Assembly: GCA_013400115.1 (NCBI GenBank)
Contig: VXBP01004088.1
Location: forward strand, 21,889 to 85,888
Source of the DNA: Rhinopomastus cyanomelas
Taxonomy: Eukaryota > Chordata > Aves > Bucerotiformes > Rhinopomastidae
Direction of reading: 5' to 3'
Length of the DNA stretch: 64,000 nt
The translations under genes and the position numbers were made by a program. Positions 12,868 to 25,657 of the stretch are shown here, piece after piece; position 1 is the first letter of the stretch, and each line of letters starts with the position of its first letter. Below the pieces are notes generated by a model. The model worked only from the letters and a program-made list of their open reading frames with translations, was not told the origin of the DNA and ran no database searches.

Positions 12868-13055
12868 CATGGGACATGGAGCATTGGAACAGGCTGTCCA
12901 GGGGTGTTGTGGAGTCTCCTTCTCTGAAGACATTTAAAACCTTCCTGGGTATGTTCCTGCGACTTGGTCTAGGTGATTGTGCTGTGTCAGGGGGATTGGA
13001 CTAGATGACCTTTCAGGGTCCCTTCCAATCTCTAATGATTCTGTGATTCTATGGT
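12868..13055 (+). mobile_element. CR1 3' end fragment, fairly young
   Basis: It begins in the C-terminal coding block ('ggagcattggaacaggctgt', encoding the EHWNRLP-like segment). It runs through 'gtgctgtgtcagggggattg' and 'gactagatgacctttcaggg' to a canonical tail 'aatgattctgtgattctatg'. It is strongly 5'-truncated. Confidence 0.9.
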
Positions 13056-13793
13056 TCAAACAGCTTCTAAGAAGCTACAGTGCCCTGTGACTCCGGTAGG
13101 AGTCTCATCTTTAGTAATTGCTTGAGAAGTTTTTCTGGGAAAAAATAAATTTTAAAACATCCTTTGTGTTTGCTCAGGTGGCATAATTTGTGTAGATGTG
13201 GTCTGTCATATTCGACCACCTTGACTGGTAAACCTCATGAAGTTAATGAGGAACAATTAAGGTGACAAGCAGATTATTTTAATGTCATTAACTCTGAGTT
13301 TATTTGATGTAGTCAGTACTACATGCACACAAAATATTTTTTGAATGTGTCATTTTATGGATTTTCTGAGCTGAAAGCCATGAGCATTTCAGACAGATTG
13401 GCCACCTTCTAACTGCCTGGGGTATGCTTATGTTATTAAGTGTTTATATTAATAATTGAGGAGGTAAATATGTAGGTATCTGCAAAGGCTAGCCTGGCAA
13501 AAAAGCCAAAAAGGAAATGGTAACAGTAAGGCAAGTATAGTTGTGGAAAAAACAGGGTTATGTGAGCAAGTAAGTATGCCTTTGTTTCCAGAAGGGATAT
13601 GCTTGCCAAAAGTATCATTTGCTTGCAGTTTAATAGTTTTTTCTATCTATATGAATGATCTTGTTGCAAAATTAACTTTAATACCAAAGTGTTGAAAAAG
13701 TAATTTTTACTGATATATTTGAGTGAAGTGGCCAATTTTTTCAAAAAGGACTTACTGTAATGAACACTGGTAACTTGTACTGGGTACTATTCA
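13056..13793. other. intergenic, nothing recognised
   Basis: AT-rich sequence between two CR1 copies. I see no convincing reading frame or structured repeat. Confidence 0.5.
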
Positions 13794-14815
13794 AGGATGA
13801 TGGAAGACCAGTTGATGTGATCTACACTGATCTTCAGAAGATTCAGTCCCCCATAACATCCTTGTACACACGCTTAGGAACTGTGGAATCAATGATCAGA
13901 TTGTGAATTGGATTAAGAATTGGGTATAAAACAGAGCCCAGAGAGTGATGATTAATTGTGCAGAGTCTAGCTGGAGACCTGTAGCTAGCAGTATCCTCCA
14001 CGGATAAGTCCTGGGTCCAGGGCTATTCAATGTCTTCATTAATGATATTGATGATAGAATAAAGTGTCTACTCAGTAAGTCTGTTGAAGATACAAAAGCG
14101 GGTGGATTGGCTAATTCATCTCATGGCTGTTCAACTATTCAAGAAGATTTGGACTGGCTGGATAGTTGGGCTGAGAGAAATGTGATGAGTTTTAACAAAG
14201 AAACTAATCTAGGGTCCTTCACTTTGGAATGAATAATGGGATGCATCAATACAGGTTGGGTGGTGAGCAGCTACAATATTGTGTCCAGCTTTGGTCTCCC
14301 CAATTCAAGACAGAGAGAGAATAAATTGAGAGGATTCAATGCAGAGCTATGAGGATTATTTGGGATCTGGAACAACTGCCTTATGAAGCGAGATTGAGAA
14401 AACTAGGACTTCTTTGTTTGGACAAAAGGCTATGAGGGGATCTAATTACTGTCTAAAAATACATGAGGACTGGGTGCCAAGAAGAAAAGAATGATCTCTT
14501 TTCAATTGCAATGGACAGGACAAAGGGTAATGGATGCAAGCTAGAAGTCAGGAAGTTTCACCTCAATGTGAGGAAAAACCTCTTTACTGTCAGGATTATT
14601 AAATATTGGAAGGGGTTGCCCGGGGAGGTTGTGGAGTCTACTTCTCTGGAGATGTCCAGGACCTGTCTGGATGTGTTTTTGTGTACTTTCATTTAGGTTT
14701 TTTAGGTGGTTATGCTTTTCTGCAATTTGTATCCTGATTGAGCAGGAAGGTTGGACTTGATGGCCTTTGTAGACCCCTTCCAACTCTAATAAACTATGTA
14801 AACTGTGTGACTGTG
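13794..14815 (+). mobile_element. CR1 LINE fragment, old
   Basis: It starts at a 'DDGRPVDVIY' block just before motif A and continues through 'GYSMSSLMILMI' (a frameshifted equivalent of [10 protein letters not shown]) near 14025 and the thumb. The last 80 codons are still open (about 14463-14696, with 'RKFHLNVRKNLFTVRIIKYW'). The tail near 14790 reads 'cttccaactctaataaacta', without clear octamer repeats. Many stops are present. Confidence 0.85.
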
Positions 14816-17800
14816 TTTTCCATTAACACCATGTAAGTGGCCTGTTGGGTAATCACAGCAGTCTCGACAGTGTTAACAATCCACTTACAGCATGAGTGTC
14901 AGTGGTCAGTGAAGTGCTAATACTTGCAAGATAACAGTATGTTGCTCTGCCTTGGATAGCACATCATCTCCTCAGGTGTCACTCTTGGCAGCACTGAAAA
15001 TTACTTTAACCTGAGTTAGTCAGATCCACATACAACTGACAGCTAAATGAATTCTGGAATCTTTCAGAAGGTCAGCTTACCTTGAAAAGTTGCACAAAGA
15101 TGATCAGGTCTGGCTGGAGTAATTCATAGTAAGTCATCTTTTATTACCTTCTGTGTGTAAATTGTGATAGATGAAAAATAACAGTTCAAGCAAACAAGCT
15201 GAAGAGTTGCTTTTGCTTTTGTTAGAGAGTGCTGAAGCAGGAAAATTTGTGCCTGATTAGCTTGTGAAATAATAAAAGCAGAGGATTGCCTAGCTGGAGG
15301 AAGAAAAAACACACTTGTGATAGCAGTCAAGAAAAAAAAATTCCAATTAAGTTACTTGTTTTGGAAGAATTTTCTGACTCATACTTAGTATTTTCCCTTC
15401 TTGCTTGATGCCTGTCAAAATTTTGGTTTATCTCTAGGATCTGTAAAGTTGGTATTAATATGATTCTTGAATAGAAGTCATAGTTAAATAAAGATATTTC
15501 AAACATCTCACTCTGAAATGGGGTTTTTTTACATTCATTTGGGTTAGTCTATTTTTCCTGCAATTATGGAAAGAAGATTTCTCGTCTTGCAGCTTGTGTA
15601 TCTCTCTTTCATCTGGCTTTAGTTTATTAAAGTTCATCACTACTGTTCCTCTCTGCTGTGGTGTAGGACACTAAAAGTGTTTCAGCATTTATGCTTTGAT
15701 GTTGGCTGTCAAAGTTTGATTATGTTGCATGTGGTAAAACATGCCTTACTGTGTATTTCCAAATAGCAGGTAGAAATCTGAATAAGATATGAAGGAATAT
15801 TTTAGGAATTTTTCTTCTCAACATAACAAATAAAAATATTTTTAAATATTTTTAAATATTTTTATTATAACTTTTTCTACTAATAATATTTATGCTTTCT
15901 CTTAAGCTTGTAAATTAATCTGTGTTGCTGTTCACTTAAAGCAGGGTATTTGGTGTAATACGACAACAGTTACGGGATTCCCTGATTTCACTAAATGTTG
16001 GTTTAATTAAACTTCCAATTTGTAGAAAATCTTTGACTGTCAAACCTACTTGATGTATAAAAATCGTATTAGTTTTGGTAGTTCTGTCAAAGAAAACAGT
16101 CAAACAAGTACTTGTAAGCCTAAGAGAACACTAGCAATTCCAGATAAAATTGTGAATACCATGTAAAAACACTGAGATAGTTTAAAATCAGCATATAGAG
16201 TATGCGTTAGAATGCCATGTGACACTTAATCTGATCCTCATCCTTTAGTAATGTTAGCCTGCCTTCAGGCAGTTTGTTTACATGCCTGCTTGAGACTTGG
16301 AGTTTCTCCACTGCCTAATACCTGAACAGGGTAAACATTTTGGAGATTTCCACCTATATGAGGTTTCTGGGTTGCTGTTGTGCTTAGCTGTCAAAATTCC
16401 AAAGATTTGTTGCTAGATATTAATAAACTCTATTTTTATTTTGTCCAAAAGAGGTGTTGGGAATATTGTTTCTTCTTTTTAATATCCTCTTTCCCTTATG
16501 TATTCTCTTCTCAAGCTGGTCTCCCAGGGAATATTTTGAGCATTCAGTTTGCTTTACAGCTAAGCCCCCCACCCCATCTTTGATTTATTAATAGGTAGCA
16601 GTGGTCCTTGTACAAGTTTACTCACATACAGGAATAGCAGAATGATGAATTTGTGGTGCTGCATTTCAGGCCAGATTCTTTGGACACTTGCCCCTATTCA
16701 AGATCTGAAGAAAGGAGGTGACACTTCAATGTTCTTGTCATGCTGGAAGAAAGAAGAAATCACATGGTAAAAGATTCAGGCTAAAATGTGTTTATGTAAG
16801 AATATATGCACTGCAACTGATTACTGTGTACACGAGTGTGCATAAGTATGTGGTTACACAAGTGATTATGTTTGTGCAGGCTTGGTGTTGCCTTGTGTTA
16901 TGCTTACATATGAGTAAAAAGGATTTAAAGAATATCCAGGAATCCAGAATTAAGATATACGTGATTTGTGTGTAAGTAAACTGTTTGGCAAAGATATGGC
17001 TTTGGTCATTTTTGTGAAGAAAGTCTTGACATTTATACTTTTCAGATGTAGAACTTGTTCCTGTCACTGACCAGTCTCCTCAGTGAGTGCTGATCAGATT
17101 CTACAGTCTGCTCTGCAGAGCAGCTGAAAATGTTTCCTACCAGCAGAACTCCTGCCCTGGTCAGGACCATCCATACAGGAATTTTAAATAACAAATGAAG
17201 AGATGTCATTGATACTGTCTTGAACTGGATATTTACTGGTAGAAGAAAGAAACAATGCAGCATAACAAACAAGATGCTGAACTCTGATATGATTGTGGAA
17301 AGTACTTAAAGTGAAACAAAACAAAATGACAAGAAGATTAAGGAGAAAGAGATCGCTGAAGGCTTTGAACTGTGAAGCAGATTAAAGTGTATGGAAAAGC
17401 TTTGATTGCAACATCTGCTTTTCAGATCTTCAAATTTGGCAGGTCACCTAGACCTTATTGATACAGGCAGAGAATTGCTTTTAGCATTGAGATAAAAACT
17501 TCTGTGTTTGAGTTAGGATTACAAAACATAGGGTAAAGAAGACTCATATAATACATTTCACTTGAAAAGAAATTCAGCTGTAAAAGAAAAATATTCCTGA
17601 TAGTCATCTCACCAACAGATGTGGTTTAGGAGAACAACATACATGACCCGTCCTTGTGCCCTATGAAGGCACAAGATCTCTTTATTATTCTGAAGAAGGA
17701 ATGTTCATAAGGAATTTAGACTTGAGAGTAAAAAGGGGTGGAAAGGATTAAATGACAGTACATTTCTGTACTAAGAATCAATCCACTTAGGTGGCCAGAC

Positions 17801-18227
17801 TTCTACTTGAGCTTTTGGAAGTGTTATTGAAACAACAAGTGTGAATGTAAGAAAAAGTTCCGTGGCAAGGTACACCTTGCTTACTTACTACACGGAGGAC
17901 AATATAAAGCAAAGGGTTTATGTGGCAAGATCATGTGCACAATAANCATAACTTCACACTGTCCTTTACACTCAAGCTCATTGCTCAAGTTAGCTATGGT
18001 AGCTACTTCAGCTATGGTATTGTTAACCAGTTTAGCAGGGTAAGATTATCACACTCAGATACAATCATTACACCCAAAAGCAATCATCACACCCAAGCAG
18101 ATAACAGGAGAGAAAGGTTACATAGATGAGGAGTAAAATGTGCCATTACATTGACACTAGGATGTCCAGAAACTGGGAGCTCTTAGCAAGCCATTAGAAG
18201 TTTATTACAGAAGTTAGTACAGAGCAC
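14816..18227. other. intergenic, AT-rich; one ambiguous base at 17946
   Basis: No gene or element is recognised. A short run of TTTTTAAATA-type units occurs near 15828-15862. One undetermined base sits at 17946. Reading frames here are short and low in complexity. Confidence 0.5.
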
Positions 18228-18377
18228 TGGAATGAGCTGCCCAGGGGGTTGTGGAGTCTCCTTCTCTGGATATGTTCCTGTGCAAATTGGCCTAGGTGAT
18301 CCTGCTCTGGCAGGGTGTTTAGACTAGATGATCTTTCAAGGTCACTGCCAATCTCTAATGTTCTGTGATTTTGTGAG
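18228..18377 (+). mobile_element. CR1 3' end fragment
   Basis: It begins at 'gagcactggaatgagctgcc' and has a deletion before 'ggatatgttcctgtgcaaat'. It then shows 'ctggcagggtgtttagacta' and the tail 'tctaatgttctgtgattttg'. Confidence 0.85.
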
Positions 18378-19759
18378 ATTTTTTGGGTGATATACAGTTA
18401 TATATTGAATTCAGTCTACTGGAATTCCTTGGGGCTTCCTCAAACTCATTGTACTCAGTACTCTTCTTACTCCACTAATGGCTGGTTCTCAAGCTCAGGA
18501 AACCTGTTTTTTAAATCAAGCTCTGCTTATCTCACTTAATGCTCAGAAACTGCATCTCATGGGAGGTGTCATGTGTTGGATAATGAGCTTTTGTGTGCTT
18601 TTTTTGTCTGCTCTTCTGCAATAGACCAGTACTGTTTTGGCCAGTTTCAATGTATTAGGGCAGTAGTAGTAGTAGTAGTATTAACAGTGGTAGTAACAGC
18701 ACGAAGTGTTAACCAAGAAAAAGTCTAATTTCTGTGAAAACGCTAACCTTGCAAATGTGTAAAATGGGCTTCAAAAACTGGGCCAGAATTATCTGAATAG
18801 AACAGTCACTTTATTCATCCACTCCAAATATCATGTGCACTCAAGGATATATACAACAGAATGAGTTTTCCTCACATAAGCATGGACTAATATCACTTTC
18901 TGTGATCTGCTTCTGCCTGTGAATCTCTATAGCATCTTTTAGCTTGTTCTAGATATTCTCTTCCAGCAAAAGCTAGGAGTCATAATGTGACAATTGGTAG
19001 CTACAGGAAGAGGTCATCTGAAAGCAGTGATTAATTTCTGCAAATAGCTTAATCTGTTTTAGTTTGGTGTCAGATGTGAAAAATAATGAACACTACATGC
19101 TGCAAATGTACTTTGACATGAAATACTTATTTTCAATAAAAATTTGAAATTGAACATCATAGAAAAAATTGCAAGTAGATATTGCATAACATAATTAACA
19201 GACATTGGATTTGAGCCTACATGCATATGTTGTTTGTTCTGCTCATGTTTGTGAATGCCTTTATTTTTTTAATACTTATTAATTTTTTCTAATAATTTAT
19301 ACTTTTTAGAAGAATCATCATATTATGATGTAAAGATGTAAAATACTGTACTAAGTTAACATACAGTGTCTCAGAATACAGTAATTTTAACCAGTGGGAA
19401 ATGCAAAATACAAATTTGCCAATGTGAGTCCTGTAAGCAGTATGAGAAAATGCATTTCCACTTTTACAGTACATGTAATTATGTGGCTCTGCCTGATGAA
19501 GAGACAAATGCTACCACAATAAGACTAATTTGATTACCTCGTTATTTTCTTCTGGTGTTGGAACAAACACCACATACTGGATTTTGTTTAAATAATATCA
19601 GGACAATATTTTAAATTTACTCTCTGTATTATAATTTTATGTATGTGCTTTACCAAGTTTTTTTTATCAGAACCTGTGTTCTTGTAGGTCTCTTGTCAAA
19701 GGAAAACAGGAATGTACGCGTTCATGCATTAAATACAGAGGTTGCGATATAAATTTTGG
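18378..19759. other. intergenic, AT-rich, nothing recognised
   Basis: Apart from the (GTA)n microsatellite, this stretch contains only short frames and AT-rich sequence. Confidence 0.5.
18664..18681. repeat. (GTA)n microsatellite
   Basis: Six consecutive GTA units, followed by imperfect units up to about 18700. Confidence 0.85.
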
Positions 19760-19890
19760 ATTAAATCTTGGTCACAAGTGGTGTCCCTCAGGGTTCAGTG
19801 TTGTTTAACATCCTTATTAATGCCTGTGTGAGGGGGTTGAACGCACCCTCAGTAAATTTGACAAAAAATTAAACAGGAGAGACAGTCTGT
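19760..19890 (+). mobile_element. older CR1, left part, split by a younger CR1
   Basis: It encodes a decayed '[11 protein letters not shown]' block and the run-up to the FADD motif ('tcagtaaatttgac'). Here it is interrupted by the start of another CR1 whose sequence belongs further upstream in the element. The expected continuation is found at 21105, so the two pieces belong together. Confidence 0.75.
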
Positions 19891-19904
19891 TTTAGAGTAG
19901 GGAG

Positions 19905-21104
19905 GTGTTGCAGAGGTCTTGATATGGGGGTTGTCTTGATATGAAGCCCCAGACTGCAGAGGAAGTTGAGGCAAGAGATGAGCCTGCCTCGGTTGATGAG
20001 GACTGGGTTAGGGATAAGTTCAGCAAGCTGGAAATACACAAATCCATGGGCCCAGATGGGATGCACCCGCGTGTACTAAGGGAGACGGCGGAAGTCATTG
20101 CTAAGACACTCTCCATCATCTTTGCTAGGTCCTGGGGAACAGGAGAGGTGCCTGGGACTGGAGGATAGCAAATGTTACCCCAATCTTTAAAANNNNNNNN
20201 NNNNNNNNNNNNNNNNNNNNNNNNNNNNNNNNNNNNNNNNNNNNNNNNNNNNNNNNNNNNNNNNNNNNNNNNNNNNNNNNNNNNNNNNNNNNNNNNNNNN
20301 NNNNNNNNNNNNNNNNNNNNNNNNNNNNNNNNNNNNNNNNNNNNNNNNNNNNNNNNNNNNNNNNNNNNNNNNNNNNNNNNNNNNNNNNNNNNNNNNNNNN
20401 NNNNNNNNNNNNNNNNNNNNNNNNNNNNNNNNNNNNNNNNNNNNNNNNNNNNNNNNNNNNNNNNNNNNNNNNNNNNNNNNNNNNNNNNNNNNNNNNNNNN
20501 NNNNNNNNNNNNNNNNNNNNNNNNNNNNNNNNNNNNNNNNNNNNNNNNNNNNNNNNNNNNNNNNNNNNNNNNNNNNNNNNNNNNNNNNNNNNNNNNNNNN
20601 NNNNNNNNNNNNNNNNNNNNNNNNNNNNNNNNNNNNNNNNNNNNNNNNNNNNNNNNNNNNNNNNNNNNNNNNNNNNNNNNNNNNNNNNNNNNNNNNNNNN
20701 NNNNNNNNNNNNNNNNNNNNNNNNNNNNNNNNNCTTGGAGAAGAGGAGACTGAGGGGTGACCTCATTAATGTCTACAAATATTTGAGAGGTTGGTGTTGG
20801 GAGGATGTAGCTCGGCTACTCTCAGTGTCATGTAGTGATAGGACAAGGGGCAATGGTTGTAAGCTGGAACATAGGAGGTTCCACATCAACCTGAGAAGGA
20901 ACTTCTTCACGGTGAGGGTGACGGAGCACTGGAACAGGCTGCCCAGGGAGGCTGTGCAGTCTCCTTCACTGGAGATGTTTAAAAGTCGCCTGGATGTGTT
21001 CCTGTGTGACTTAGTCTAGGTGATGCTGCTGTGTCAGGGGGATTGGACTAGATGGTCTTTCGAGGTCCCTTCCAATCCCTAATTATTCTGTGATTCTATG
21101 ATTT
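19905..21104 (+). mobile_element. younger CR1 inserted into an older CR1; contains assembly gap
   Basis: The 5' part encodes 'DEDWVRDKFSKLEIHKSMG' and '[19 protein letters not shown]' (19941-20168), the region before the reverse-transcriptase palm. The 541-base gap follows. The 3' part (20735-21019) is open and encodes the C-terminal '[20 protein letters not shown]' block and the terminal '[14 protein letters not shown]'. The tail ends 'attctgtgattctatgattt' at about 21102. A full CR1 segment between these points would be longer than 541 bases, so the gap length is probably nominal or the copy carries an internal deletion. Confidence 0.9.
20193..20733. other. assembly gap (541 N)
   Basis: Undetermined bases inside a CR1 element. 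Near-identical CR1 copies probably caused the break in assembly. Confidence 1.
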
Positions 21105-21856
21105 GGACAGACTGGAGCAATGACCTGAGGTCAATGGTATGAAGTTTAACAAAGCCAAGTGACAGATCCTTCACTTTGGACAAAAATACCCCCAGCAGTG
21201 TTAGAGGCTTGGGAAAGAGTGGCTGGAGAGCTGCCTGGCAGGAAAGGACCTGGGGGTGTTGATGGACAGCTGAATATGATCCAGTAGTGTGCCCAGGTGG
21301 ACAAGAAGGCCAACAGCATCCTGGCCTGTATCAGGAAGGGTCCAGCAGGAGTAGGGAGGTGATGATACCCCTGTTCTTTGCACTCCTGAGACCGCACCTT
21401 GAGTACTGTGTTCAGTTTTGAGCACCACTGAGGTGCGGGAGCTGGTCCAGACAAAGGCAACAAGGCTGGTGAGAGGTCTAGAAAATATGCCCAGTGAAGA
21501 ATGGCTGAGAGAACTAGGGTTATTCCGGAGAAGAGAAGGCTAATAGAAGACCTTATTGCTCTCTACAACTACCTAAATGAAGGTTATAGCAATGGTGAGG
21601 GGAAATGGCCTCAGATTGCATCAGAGGAGGTTTAGATTAGATGTTAGGAAGAAGTTTTTTACTTAGAGAGTGATTGGGCACTGGAAAAGGCTGCCCAGGA
21701 AGGTGATGGAGTCACCATCACTGAAAGTGTTTAAGAAATAAGTAGCTAGAGCACATGAGGCCGCTTGAAGTCAACGGTTAAGGAAATGTTGGGCTGAGGG
21801 CTAGACTTGATCCTGGAGGTCCTTTTCAGTCATGTTGATTCTATGACTCTATGATT
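21105..21856 (+). mobile_element. older CR1, right part
   Basis: It picks up at 'ttggacagactggagcaatg' (LDRLEQ-like) exactly after the tail of the younger element and continues with 'MKFNKAK' and 'gtgcccaggtggacaagaag'. It then runs through the C-terminal region to a tail with 'ttgattctatgactctatga'. Stops are frequent, consistent with an older age than the inserted copy. Confidence 0.8.
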
Positions 21857-24360
21857 TACCATGACACTTGAAAGTTGCAGTCATTTGTATAACATCTTGA
21901 AAAAATAAAGAATCCAAGTTCAGTGTTATATTTCAGCAAATATTAGTGAAGATGTGATGCAATTACTGGATAAAATGGATTGTGTAATTTAGTGCAGAAC
22001 ATCTTCAGTTAAGACAGAATTATTTGATTTACAGGTACAGTAAAATTAAATCTAATTGTGGCTTGTATTTTTTATTCTCTACCAAAACCCCAAGCAAGCT
22101 TTCAAGTTTCTGTTTCAAATAAGCATTTTCTTTAGTGAAGCTGATCACAAAGTCTGTAGTTTATCTGACACAGGGATGCAGAGACATGGCTGATTTTGTG
22201 ATACTATCTCTCCTCTGATTTACAACTGCTAAACTTACATTAAGATATTAAACAAAACTTTAAATGCCTTTCTGTGTTATTTTTCTATGTTAGCAGTTGC
22301 TGTACAATTTACTCGTCAGTTTATGAACAAGCTGGTCTGCACAAAATAATCAGTGTATGAGAAATGGTAGATAAAACAGTCTCACTTAAAATGTGGCTCA
22401 CATTAAGGAAAAAGTTTAAAACACACAGTTGTCAAGCATTATTATTACTTGTACATTGTTTTCAATGTCGCAAACATTTTCTTTTAGTTCTCATGCAAAT
22501 CAGACCACTTTCGAGTTCTTTCTTGTTTTTGGCTCTTGATCTGTGTCCTGTCTGATTTCCTCTTCACATTGCTGGTCCATTTCCAGAACACCCAGATCAT
22601 TCAGTCCATGGCTTTTGAGCTTATGCTGTTAATAATTTTGCGAATTCTTTCCCTCTGTTTACAGCACTTATGCTAGGAACTACACTTAGACCACCAAGTC
22701 ATTTCACACTGACAATGAATCGCTGCCAGATGGTAATAATACTCAATCATTACCAAGCAGGATTGCTTTAAATTGAATAGCTAGCAAAAACTTGTTTTGA
22801 TAATTATTTTAAAAGTTGCAGTTAGACAAAAGAAGTTCAATGAAATAAATTCAATGAAGTTATGAGCACAGACTGATGAAACATTTCTGTGTCAATGATA
22901 CACTGATGTTGCTTTAATGCAAGACTTTTCCACATGGAAATACAAGTTTTGAAACAAGCCTGTAAAACAAAAGCAAAACTAAAAAACACAAAACAAAGCA
23001 GAAACCACAAATAATGCACAATTGAAACAACTTCCTGGATGCCATTATAAACTTCTTCCTAATATCTTTCTGCAAACAAGACACAAAGTTAGCAAAACTC
23101 ATAATTGTCTCTGGGTCTCTGCTTTTACAGAGTTGAGTCAGAGAGGTTGAGAGCAACTCTCGGCTGTCTGGATTTCACAAAATCAGTCAACCATAATTTG
23201 CAAATCATTAGAAAGAGCCTACATATAAACTACTGAAAAATGTTCAAAGTTGAATTTACCTTAAATTTTGAATGAGAATTTAATATTCTTTTTTGTCACT
23301 CTTCATTTGGATAAACTATTTCTCAAGACGCATCTTTTCTTTCTCTGCTCACTCAGAAAACTGAGGTCAGCATTCATCCTCTCTTCTTATCCTCTCCTAA
23401 GAGTTTATTTAGAGTAACAGCATGTATTTTACCATACTGAATGTTAAAATAAAATTAAAAAACAATAAGAATGTACACATGTGTAAATATTAATTAATTA
23501 GTACTGGTAGTAACTTTGGTGCTAAGCACGCTTCAGTTGGCTAAAAGAATTAGTCAAAAGATATATAAACACAAATGGGTTTAATGAGTTCCATGTATAC
23601 TCTAGGGCTCCTTAAAGTTTTCCTCCATCTAGGGGAACCATAAAGAGAAGTTGTTCCAGAAGTTTTTTCCCAGAAGAGGACATTCTTGAGGCACCATAGA
23701 TAATATAACACCTTCTAACTGCATTTGAATATACATTTATTTCACCTAATAGTGAAAAAAATTGCTTTCTTCAAGTGTTTAAACCCTTAAAAATTACACT
23801 TCTCTCTAAACATCTAAATTCTTTTCTCTCCTCTTCCTCTTCAGTCTCACTCATTGCTACCTTCTTATCTTTTTCTCAGTCAAATTCATGCCTTTAAGAC
23901 AATTTGTCAGTATTTAGAGACAACCAAAGATTCTGGATGCTTCTCAAAATCCCTTAACAGCAGAAAGCTGTTGCTGCAGACTTTCAGAAGTTACAGTTTG
24001 GGGCTCTTTCCTGGTCTTTGCTGTTCATGCTCTCCTGACTTGCTGCAGAAGGTCATGTTGTAGAGAGTTTACAGGGAGTGTAATGTGGCGTTTTTAAGGT
24101 AGCACATTTTAAAATAATTGTATCTCTGTTCTGCTTTTATATTTAAAAGCATGTGAGTGCAACTTAGTTATCCTTTTATATATATAGTGATCTTCACTAT
24201 AAGGCATTATCTTACTATTTGTTGCAATGAACATATTTGGTGTTTCAGTAACACCGAAGAGTAATCACTTCAAGAATACAACGGATTATGTTGTTCTTTT
24301 ATAAGAAGACGTCACATTTAGTACTACCTGAATACTTCTGCTTATTCTTCCATTTGCCAG
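21857..24360. other. intergenic, AT-rich, nothing recognised
   Basis: Short low-complexity frames only, and no repeat family that I can name. Confidence 0.5.
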
Positions 24361-24655
24361 AAGAATCACAGAATCCCAGAGCATCAGGGATTGGAATGGA
24401 CCTTGAAAGATCATTAATCTAATCCCCCTGCTCTAATCCCTCTGCCACAGCTGGATCACCTAGATCATGTCACACAGGAACATATCCAGGTGGGTTTTAA
24501 ATGTCTCCAGAGAAGGAGATTCACAACCCCCATAGACAGCCCGTTCCAGTGCTCCATCACCCTCACCGTGAAGAAGTTCCTTCTCACATTTATGTGGAAC
24601 CTCCTATGTTCCAGATTAAACCCATTGCCCCTTGTGCTATGATTGGATGACACTG
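24361..24655 (-). mobile_element. CR1 3' end fragment
   Basis: Read on the minus strand it encodes '[20 protein letters not shown]' and then the CR1 3' tail. On the plus strand it starts 'agaatcacagaatcccagag'. It is well preserved over about 290 bases and truncated at the 5' side. Confidence 0.9.
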
Positions 24656-25149
24656 AACATACTAGTTGAAGAGCTTTGGTTTTGGTATAAAACAATCCCT
24701 AAAGCAAAATCTGAGATTAATTAATCAAGTATTTGCTCACCTTCTCAAGAGCAACAACAATACAGACCAATATCACCTTTTGTGTTTCAGTCCTTGAAAC
24801 TGCTTGTAAATTGCTATCTGGATTCCATTATTGTAGTGAACCAATTTTCAGGTCAGACGGGAGACAAACTCAAATAGGAGAAAACTGTTTGTCTTACCGT
24901 GATTCTTACAAACTGTGGTTGAGCATAAGAAGTTCATTTAGAAGTTCACAGCATGCTTATAATCTTTCTCCATTAAAGTGTTGGTCAGGTTTAAGTACTA
25001 TAACTGCTATCCCTCTTCTTCCTTCATAGTCTAAAAAAAAAATATATATATTATTACAAGAAAAAGTGTATGTGAGTCTTATATGACATTCAGATGGATT
25101 TGGTATTGATCAGAGCAAATATTTTTATATTGTGTAATACCTGCCCTAT

Positions 25150-25376
25150 CTGACATCACCAAGTAGGGACTTAGGGGTGCTTGTGGACAAAAAGCTCAGC
25201 ATGAGCCAGCAGTGTGCACTTGCAGCTCAGAAGGCAAACNAATTCCTGGAGGTGTTTTAGGGCCAGTCTGGATGGGGCTCTGGCCAGCCTAATGTAGGGT
25301 GGGGTGTCCCTGCCCATGGTAGGGAGGTTGAAACTGGAAAATCTTGTAGTCCCTTCTAACCCTGACTGGTTCTGGT
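25150..25376 (+). mobile_element. CR1 fragment of a second subfamily, internally deleted
   Basis: It encodes '[20 protein letters not shown]' (frame approximate), then jumps at the single N (25240) to 'ggtgttttagggccagtctg'. It ends with the distinct tail 'tcccttctaaccctgactgg', different from the ATTCTATG tail of most copies here. Confidence 0.8.
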
Positions 25377-25384
25377 TCTATAAC

Positions 25385-25478
25385 TTCTCCAGTGAAGTGA
25401 TCCTGCTGTGTCAGGGGGATTGGACTACATGATCTTTAGGGGTCCCTTACAATCCCTAATGATTCTATGATTCTAGGA
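25385..25478 (+). mobile_element. CR1 3' end, about 90 bases, abutting another CR1 terminus
   Basis: It begins 'gtgatcctgctgtgtcaggg', continues with 'ggattggactacatgatctt' and ends 'aatgattctatgattctagg'. It starts within about 15 bases of the end of the preceding CR1. Confidence 0.85.
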
Positions 25479-25657
25479 GTATAAAATACATACTTTATAT
25501 TGGAAGACTTAAAATTCATGTAGTTATGTTAAAGTTCTTCCTCTTTTATTGGGAATCCTGTGTGGGTGACAGCTGAGTGCTAGATTTTCTTCCTGCTTGG
25601 CTCAATCTTAACACTGGTAAAATAGGAGCCTAGTGAAATCAGACTGACCATTAGTTC
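25479..25657. other. short intergenic spacer
   Basis: Nothing recognised between the CR1 pair and the LTR-like block. Confidence 0.5.

Noticed and set aside
15828..15862. Short TTTTTAAATA repeat
   Set aside because: Simple AT-rich slippage tract; no array structure or function indicated.
20125..20766. Long apparent reading frames across 20.1-20.8 kb
   Set aside because: They consist of undetermined bases from the assembly gap.
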